Assembly: GCA_900548505.1 (NCBI GenBank)
Contig: URKI01000047.1
Location: forward strand, 1 to 17,219
Reading direction: 5' to 3'
Length of the DNA stretch: 17,219 nt
Source of the DNA: an uncultured Oscillibacter sp.
Lineage (GTDB): Bacteria > Bacillota > Clostridia > Oscillospirales > Oscillospiraceae
A program made the position numbers and the translations under genes. Within the stretch, counting starts at the first letter, position 1; each line of letters starts with the position of its first letter. Under the pieces are notes generated by a model. It searched no databases. It was not told where the DNA came from and saw only the letters and a program-made list of their open reading frames with translations. Below, in pieces: positions 12,689-17,219 of this stretch.

Positions 12689-14077
12689 ATGCTGCTTCAA
12701 ATCGTACAAACCGTCAATACCTACCTGTCGGACTACATCCTGGTGGTGCTGCTGATCGCTGTGGGCCTGTGGTTTTCCATCAAGACCCGCTTTGTGCAGG
12801 TGCGCTGCTTCGGCGAGGGCATGCGCCGGGTGTTCGGGAGCCTGTCGCTCAACGGCGCCAAGCATAAGAGCGGAATGAGCTCCTTCCAGGCCCTGGCCAC
12901 GGCCATTGCCGCCCAGGTGGGTACCGGCAATATCGTCGGCGCCAGCGGTGCTATCCTTACCGGCGGTCCCGGCGCCATTTTCTGGATGTGGATCATCGCC
13001 TTCTTCGGTATGGCCACCATTTACGCCGAGGCCACGCTGGCCCAGCAGACCCGGGTCAAGGACGAGCAGGGCAACATCCAGGGCGGCCCCGTCTACTACA
13101 TCACCACGGCGTTTCAGGGGGCGTTCGGCAAGTTCCTGGCAGGCTTCTTCGCCGTGGCCATCATCCTGGCTCTGGGCTTCTTTGGCTGCATGGTGCAGTC
13201 CAACTCCATCGGTTCTACCTTTGAAACGGCTTTCGGCATCCCCGCCTGGATCGTGGGCGTGGTGCTGGTGACCATCTGCGCGGTGATCTTCCTGGGCGGT
13301 GTGCAGCGTCTGGCTGCCGTCACGGAGAAGCTGGTGCCCATTATGGCCGCTGTGTTCCTGCTGGGCGGCCTGGTGGTGCTGGTGGTGCGCATCCAGTACC
13401 TGCCCGCTACCTTCGGCATGATCTTCCGCTATGCGTTTGCGCCCAACGCCATCATCGGCGGCGGCCTGGGCGCCGCGCTGAAGATCGCCATCAGCCAGGG
13501 TGCCAAGCGTGGCCTCTTTTCCAACGAGGCCGGTATGGGCTCCACCCCCCATGCCCATGCACTGGCCAATGTGAAGGACCCCCATGAGCAGGGCGTGGTG
13601 GCCATGGTGGGCGTGTTTATCGATACCTTTGTGGTGCTGACCCTCAACGCTCTGGTCATCATCTCCACCCTCTACACGGCGGATGGCCCTCTGGCTGCCG
13701 GCTATACTGACGCTGTGGCGCAGACCCTCAGCAATACCAACCTGGCCCAGACCGCTTTCGGCACGGTCATGGGCGCGGGGCTGGGCGCCAAGTTCGTGGC
13801 CGTGTGCCTGTTCTTCTTCGCGTTTTCCACCATCCTGGGCTGGAACCTCTTCGGCAAGATCAACGTGGCCTATCTCTTCGGCCGCAAGGCGACCACGGTG
13901 TATATGGTTATTGCCCTGGTGTTTATCTTCCTGGGCACCGTTACCTCCAGCGACCTGGTGTGGGGCCTCTCCGACATGTTCAACCAGCTGATGGTCATCC
14001 CCAACGCCATCGCTCTGTTTGCCCTGACCAACATGGTGGTGCGGGTAGCACACAGAAAGACGAAGCAGAAGAAGTAA
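12689..14077 (+). CDS. Sodium:alanine/glycine symporter (AGCS family)
   Basis: This 462-residue membrane protein has about eleven helices, the usual size for AgcS/AlsT/DagA carriers. Family blocks are present: ATAIAAQVGTGNIVGASGAI at about residues 70-89 (sodium and substrate site) and QGAKRGLFSNEAGMGSTPHA at about 270-289. It would import glycine or alanine with Na+ across the cytoplasmic membrane. The start is ATG at 12689, eight bases after GGGAGGG; a longer in-frame start at 12581 lies inside the riboswitch and terminator and is rejected. The glycine riboswitch upstream makes glycine the likely physiological substrate. No other gene shares the transcript. Confidence 0.95.
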   Translation: MLLQIVQTVNTYLSDYILVVLLIAVGLWFSIKTRFVQVRCFGEGMRRVFGSLSLNGAKHKSGMSSFQALATAIAAQVGTGNIVGASGAILTGGPGAIFWMWIIAFFGMATIYAEATLAQQTRVKDEQGNIQGGPVYYITTAFQGAFGKFLAGFFAVAIILALGFFGCMVQSNSIGSTFETAFGIPAWIVGVVLVTICAVIFLGGVQRLAAVTEKLVPIMAAVFLLGGLVVLVVRIQYLPATFGMIFRYAFAPNAIIGGGLGAALKIAISQGAKRGLFSNEAGMGSTPHAHALANVKDPHEQGVVAMVGVFIDTFVVLTLNALVIISTLYTADGPLAAGYTDAVAQTLSNTNLAQTAFGTVMGAGLGAKFVAVCLFFFAFSTILGWNLFGKINVAYLFGRKATTVYMVIALVFIFLGTVTSSDLVWGLSDMFNQLMVIPNAIALFALTNMVVRVAHRKTKQKK

Positions 14078-14132
14078 GAGCGCGTCGGAGCTGCGGCAGG
14101 TCCCTGCGTGCATATGTAATAAAGAGCGGATG

Positions 14133-14163
14133 GATCCCCCGGCGCTGAAAGCGCCGGGGGATC
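14133..14163. terminator. Convergent stem-loop between symporter and DUF3298 gene
   Basis: A perfect 14-bp stem (14133-14146 with 14150-14163, loop GAA) lies 55 bp after the symporter stop. It overlaps the stop codon of the minus-strand gene at 14162. Neither side has a clean T run, so it may be a weak or Rho-aided terminator, or a 3'-end protecting structure. Confidence 0.6.
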
Positions 14164-14845
14164 ATGCGTTCTCCGTGGCGCGGAGGGGCTCCTTGCGGTA
14201 GGGCAGCGTGAACACGGGGATGCCGGCGGAGGCCGGGGCGATGGAGAGCATGGGGTAGAAGAAGGCAAAGCCGTCCTCGGTGAGATAGTAGTTGTCGGGG
14301 TTGTAGAAGCGCCGCAGTCCCCGCCGCCAGTCCTCCCGCCAGAGGCCGGCTCCCGCTGCCTGACGGCGCTGGATCTCCGCCTCCGCCGTGGAGAGGAGCG
14401 TCTTTCGCAGGGGACCTGCACCGGAGAAGAACTTTGCTGCCGGCACCGGATATCCGGCGCCCAGATCCCAGGTGTCCCCCCGCCGCACCAGCAGCGTGCC
14501 GCCGGGCCATATCTCCCGGGACTGGGTGTAAAGGCTCCAGAAGCCGCCCTCGTTGTAGGTGACGTGATAGTCCAGCTCCGCATGAAAATCCGGCAGCGGG
14601 CGGCTGCAGGCGAGAGCAGCGGCATATTCCGCCGCTGCCTGGGGCAGCAGCTCCCGCTGGCAGTAGCGGAAGAAGGCCAGACTTTGCAGCTGGTAGTACC
14701 GACGTATCCGCCGGAAAACACCGCCGGTGGACGGTACCGGCCGGGGCACGCGGACGGAGGCGTGCAGCACCACCATGCCGTCCGATACCCATTCCCGCTC
14801 CGCAGTCAGCGGCTCTGTTTCCAGATAAGTAAGCTCCTTGTTCAT
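14162..14845 (-). CDS. DUF3298-domain protein
   Basis: This protein has about 227 residues. The C-terminal part around residues 180-220 (FYNPDNYYLTEDGFAFFYPMLSIAPASAGIPVFTLPY) reads as DUF3298, a domain also found in the extracellular part of the RsiV anti-sigma factor. The N-terminal half, with HVTYNEGGFWSLYTQSREIWPGG, fits the partner DUF4163-like region. There is no signal peptide or membrane helix, so unlike many relatives it appears cytoplasmic or leaderless. Two starts are possible: ATG at 14845-14843, ten bases after AGGAG, and GTG six bases further upstream at 14851, with a four-base spacing. I prefer the ATG. No sigma factor gene lies beside it. Function unknown. Confidence 0.7.
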   Translation of the reverse strand: MNKELTYLETEPLTAEREWVSDGMVVLHASVRVPRPVPSTGGVFRRIRRYYQLQSLAFFRYCQRELLPQAAAEYAAALACSRPLPDFHAELDYHVTYNEGGFWSLYTQSREIWPGGTLLVRRGDTWDLGAGYPVPAAKFFSGAGPLRKTLLSTAEAEIQRRQAAGAGLWREDWRRGLRRFYNPDNYYLTEDGFAFFYPMLSIAPASAGIPVFTLPYRKEPLRATENA

Positions 14846-14956
14846 AGGCACGACGCTCCTGTTCTCCCAAAATCCCTTTGCCCCAGCCTATGTGGCAGGA
14901 CAGTGTGTGGTGCCGCTCCGCACTTTAAAGTATAAAAAATTTTGCCCGCCGACCTA

Positions 14957-14985
14957 TTTACTTTCACGCAGTAGAATGTTAAAAT
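14957..14985 (+). promoter_or_regulatory. Promoter for the yerC-like operon
   Basis: TTTACT (14957-14962), 17 bases, TAAAAT (14980-14985). Transcription would start near 14992, directly at a GCCGGC-CTTAT-GCCGGC hairpin (14993-15009) that would cap the 5' end of the message. Confidence 0.6.
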
Positions 14986-15044
14986 ACAGGAAGCCGGCCT
15001 TATGCCGGCAAAATCGTCAGAAGAACAAAGAAAGGGTACGAGTT

Positions 15045-15341
15045 ATGGTCAAGATCGGGAAAAAAGAAAAGAACGATCAGCTGTACAAGGCGATTTTGAT
15101 GCTGAAGGACGAGCAGGAGTGCTATGAATTTTTCCAGGATCTTTGCACGGTTTCCGAGCTGCGGGCCATGGAGCAGCGGTTCGAGGTGGCGTCTTTGCTG
15201 AACGACGGGATGATCTACAATGAGATCCTGGAGCGCACCGGTGCGTCCAGCGCCACCATCAGCCGGGTCAACCGCTCCCTCAGCTACGGCACCGGCGCTT
15301 ATGAAAAGCTGTTTGCCCGGATGAAAGAGAAAAAGCAATGA
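15045..15341 (+). CDS. YerC/YecD family TrpR-like regulator
   Basis: This 98-residue cytoplasmic protein is almost entirely a TrpR-superfamily helix bundle. The DNA-binding helix-turn-helix is at about residues 55-80 (MIYNEILERTGASSATISRV), preceded by LCTVSELRAMEQRFEVA, the block typical of YerC/YecD proteins. Trp-repressor-like proteins of this type are widespread in Bacillota and mostly lack a known target. The ATG at 15045 has AAAGGG eight bases before it; the longer frame opening at 14838 runs through the promoter and is rejected. The stop overlaps the start of the methyltransferase gene as ATGA, so the two are translationally coupled. Confidence 0.88.
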   Translation: MVKIGKKEKNDQLYKAILMLKDEQECYEFFQDLCTVSELRAMEQRFEVASLLNDGMIYNEILERTGASSATISRVNRSLSYGTGAYEKLFARMKEKKQ

Positions 15342-16102
15342 GCAGCTACGAGGCACTGGCCGCCAGCTATGATGGGCTGATGGCTGACGCGTCCTATTGC
15401 AGGCGGGCGGCGTTTTTGGATCGGCTGCTGAAAAAGAGCACCATCCCCGTCCATTCCGTGCTGGACCTGGCCTGCGGCACCGGCACCATCTCCTGTCTGC
15501 TGGCCCAGCAGGGCTATCAGGTCATCGCCACGGACGGGTCGGAGGAGATGCTGACCCAGGCCATGGGCAAGGCCATGGCGCTGGGGGAGAACATGCCGCT
15601 GTTTCTGCAGCAGGACATGACCCGGCTGCGCCTGGCGGAGCCGGTGGACGCGGCGGTCTCCACGCTGGATTCTCTGAACTATCTCACCCGGGAAAAAGAC
15701 GTGCGTGAGACATTTCATCGGGTGTGGCGCTGGCTGCGGCCCGGCGGGCAGTTCATTTTTGATGTGAACACCCCCTATAAGCTCCAGCGGATGGACGGCC
15801 AGATCTATATGGATGAGACCGAGGAGACCTGCTGCGTGTGGCAGACGTTTTTCTCCCAGCGCACGCAGGTGTGCACCTATCAGGTGGACCTGTTCCAGCT
15901 GCGGCCGGACGGGGCCTGGGAGCGGACCTTTGAAGAGCACCGGGAGCGGGCCTGGAGCCGGGCGCAGCTTTGCGCCTGGCTGGAGGAGGCCGGCTTTGAG
16001 AAGATCACCGTCACGGGGGATCTGAGCCTGCGAGCGCCCCGGGAGGATGCGGACCGCTGGATCATCCGGGCCAGGAAGCCCCTGGCAAAAGAGGAAAAGT
16101 GA
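15338..16102 (+). CDS. Class I SAM-dependent methyltransferase
   Basis: This 254-residue protein is a Rossmann-fold methyltransferase. Motif I is VLDLACGTGTIS at residues 41-52, the acidic end of strand 2 is ATDGSEEML, and the motif IV region is AAVSTLDSLNYL. FDVNTPYKL follows after the post-motif helix. The substrate is unknown; similar small-molecule-type enzymes are annotated only as methyltransferases. It overlaps the regulator gene upstream by four bases and ends 10 bp before hslO, with a common direction. The operon link to a regulator and a redox chaperone is notable but gives no direct clue to its target. Confidence 0.88.
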   Translation: MSSYEALAASYDGLMADASYCRRAAFLDRLLKKSTIPVHSVLDLACGTGTISCLLAQQGYQVIATDGSEEMLTQAMGKAMALGENMPLFLQQDMTRLRLAEPVDAAVSTLDSLNYLTREKDVRETFHRVWRWLRPGGQFIFDVNTPYKLQRMDGQIYMDETEETCCVWQTFFSQRTQVCTYQVDLFQLRPDGAWERTFEEHRERAWSRAQLCAWLEEAGFEKITVTGDLSLRAPREDADRWIIRARKPLAKEEK

Positions 16103-16112
16103 GGATTGAAAA

Positions 16113-17003
16113 ATGGGAGACAGATTGGTTCGGGCCATCAGCAAGGATGGCTTTGTAAAGGCGGTGGCGGTGTCCACCCGGGACCTGACGGAGCGTGCCC
16201 GGCAGATCCATAAGACGCTGCCGGTGGCCACTGCGGCCCTGGGGCGAACCCTGGCGGCTGCGTCCATGATGGGCAATGCCCTCAAGGGGGACGGCGCCAG
16301 CGTCACGCTGCAAATCAAGGGCGGCGGCCCCCTGGGAACAGTGCTGGCCGTGTCCGACAACGAGGGCAACGTGCGGGGCACGGTGGATAACCCGGCGGTG
16401 GACCTCCCCCTGCGGCCCGACGGCAAGCTGGACGTAGGCACCGCCGTGGGCAGCGAGGGCACGCTGACGGTCATCCGCGACCTGCATATGAAAGAGCCCT
16501 ATGTGGGCAGCGTGGGCCTTCTGGGCGGCGAGATCGCCGAAGATCTGGCGGCATACTTTGTGGAGTCTGAGCAGATCCCCACGGCCTGCGGCCTGGGCGT
16601 GCTGGTGGACCGGGACCAGAGCGTGCTGGCTGCCGGCGGATATCTCATCCAGCTGCTGCCCGGCGCCGGAGAGGACGTGATCACCAAGGTGGAGGGCGGC
16701 GTTATGGCTGCCGGGTCCGTCACCGGCCTGCTGCAGAAGAATGATGACCCGGAGGCCATCTTGCGCCAGGTGCTGTCGGACTTCGAACTGGAGATACTGG
16801 AGACCAGCCCCATCGAGTACCGCTGCTACTGCAGCCGGGAGCGGATGGAGCGGGCGCTCATCAGCCTGGGGCCGGAACAGCTGCGCAGTTTGATGGAAGA
16901 ACAGGGCAACGCGGAGCTCACCTGCCAGTTTTGCGACAATGTCCAGACCTTTACACATGAGCAATTGCAAGGGCTTCTGGACGACATGAAGAAAAAAGAA
17001 TAA
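16113..17003 (+). CDS. hslO: Redox-regulated chaperone Hsp33
   Basis: This 296-residue cytoplasmic holdase has the normal length for Hsp33. The N-terminal domain shows the family blocks GGGPLGTVLAVSDNEGNVRG and KEPYVGSVGLLGGEIAEDLA. The C-terminal zinc switch has CYC at Cys238 and Cys240, and CQFC at Cys271 and Cys274. All four cysteines are present, so the oxidation switch should be functional: the zinc is lost and disulfides form under oxidative stress plus heat, exposing the substrate site. The ATG at 16113 follows GAGGA seven bases upstream, which overlaps the methyltransferase stop codon. It ends the operon; no intrinsic terminator is visible before the tRNA promoter 17 bp later. Confidence 0.96.
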   Translation: MGDRLVRAISKDGFVKAVAVSTRDLTERARQIHKTLPVATAALGRTLAAASMMGNALKGDGASVTLQIKGGGPLGTVLAVSDNEGNVRGTVDNPAVDLPLRPDGKLDVGTAVGSEGTLTVIRDLHMKEPYVGSVGLLGGEIAEDLAAYFVESEQIPTACGLGVLVDRDQSVLAAGGYLIQLLPGAGEDVITKVEGGVMAAGSVTGLLQKNDDPEAILRQVLSDFELEILETSPIEYRCYCSRERMERALISLGPEQLRSLMEEQGNAELTCQFCDNVQTFTHEQLQGLLDDMKKKE

Positions 17004-17019
17004 AAATCTCAAAAAAGGG

Positions 17020-17048
17020 TTGACAAATCGGGCCTCTTTCAATATAAT
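17020..17048 (+). promoter_or_regulatory. Consensus sigma-A promoter for the tRNA genes
   Basis: TTGACA (17020-17025), exactly 17 bases, TATAAT (17043-17048): both boxes are perfect, as is usual for stable-RNA operons. Confidence 0.95.
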
Positions 17049-17079
17049 AACTTTTGCCGTCTGACGAGTGCGGCAATCG

Positions 17080-17156
17080 GGGAGCATAGCTCAGCTGGTT
17101 AGAGCACCTGCCTTACAAGCAGGGGGTCACTGGTTCGAGTCCAGTTGTTCCCACCA
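17080..17156 (+). tRNA. tRNA-Val (anticodon UAC)
   Basis: A complete cloverleaf of 77 bases with an encoded CCA. The acceptor stem GGGAGCA pairs with TGTTCCC (one G-U), the anticodon stem CCTGC/GCAGG carries the loop CTTACAA (anticodon TAC at 17114-17116), and the T arm contains GGTTCGAGTCC. It is the first gene of a tRNA cluster. Confidence 0.96.
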
Positions 17157-17166
17157 TTATTGATAT

Positions 17167-17219
17167 GGCCCGGTAGTTCAGTTGGTTAGAACGCTAGCCT
17201 GTCACGCTAGAGGTCGACG
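17167..17219 (+). tRNA. tRNA-Asp (anticodon GUC), partial
   Basis: The tRNA starts at GGCCCGGTAGTTCAG, 10 bases after the valine tRNA. The anticodon arm CTAGC-CTGTCAC-GCTAG carries GTC. The window ends in the variable/T-arm region, so the 3' part is missing. Confidence 0.92.

Noticed and set aside
12650..14113. 487-residue antisense frame over the symporter
   Set aside because: His/Gly/Gln-rich shadow without ribosome site or domain.

Overview
The window looks like chromosomal DNA from a GC-rich, low-G+C-lineage-type anaerobe of the Clostridia, most likely an Oscillospiraceae relative (Flavonifractor, Lawsonibacter, Intestinimonas or Oscillibacter-like). This is inferred from strong AGGAGG-type ribosome sites, sigma-A TTGACA/TATAAT promoters, a DUF624 (YesL) protein, a YerC/TrpR-like regulator, a MsmK-dependent-looking CUT1 sugar transporter and an AgcS transporter behind a glycine riboswitch. 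No phage, IS or CRISPR was seen.

Layout. (1) 1-480: the 3' end of asnS, followed by an unusual 230-bp hairpin-rich insert that ends in a second copy of the last 40 bp of asnS, then a bidirectional terminator. (2) 481-3226: a small CoA-binding protein (minus strand), a ZIP metal transporter and an L-cysteine desulfidase-like Fe-S enzyme, each with its own promoter. (3) 3226-9567: a sugar-uptake locus. It has a divergent DUF624 membrane protein, a LacI regulator preceded by two CRE-like operators, a MalG-type permease, a lipoprotein sugar-binding protein, a MalF-type permease and a ComEC-like metallo-beta-lactamase-fold hydrolase. There is no ATPase, and the gene order (G, binding protein, F) is atypical. 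(4) 9600-11285: two tandem MgtC-family membrane proteins behind a structured leader. (5) 11295-12293: a PfkB-family sugar kinase as a single-gene unit. (6) 12363-14163: a tandem glycine riboswitch with an intrinsic terminator controlling an AgcS sodium:amino-acid symporter. (7) 14162-14845, minus: a DUF3298-domain protein. (8) 14957-17003: an operon of a YerC-like regulator, a SAM methyltransferase and the redox chaperone Hsp33. (9) 17020-17219: a consensus promoter driving tRNA-Val(UAC) and tRNA-Asp(GUC), the latter cut by the window edge.

How it works together. Most units are independent housekeeping or nutrient-response genes. The coherent system is the sugar locus: LacI very probably senses the transported sugar or its phosphate and acts at the TGTAANCGNTTACA-type sites, with the ATPase supplied from elsewhere. 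The most unexplained structure is the asnS-end duplication with its inserted multi-hairpin element. The position, strand and family calls are direct readings; substrates and regulatory logic are inferences.
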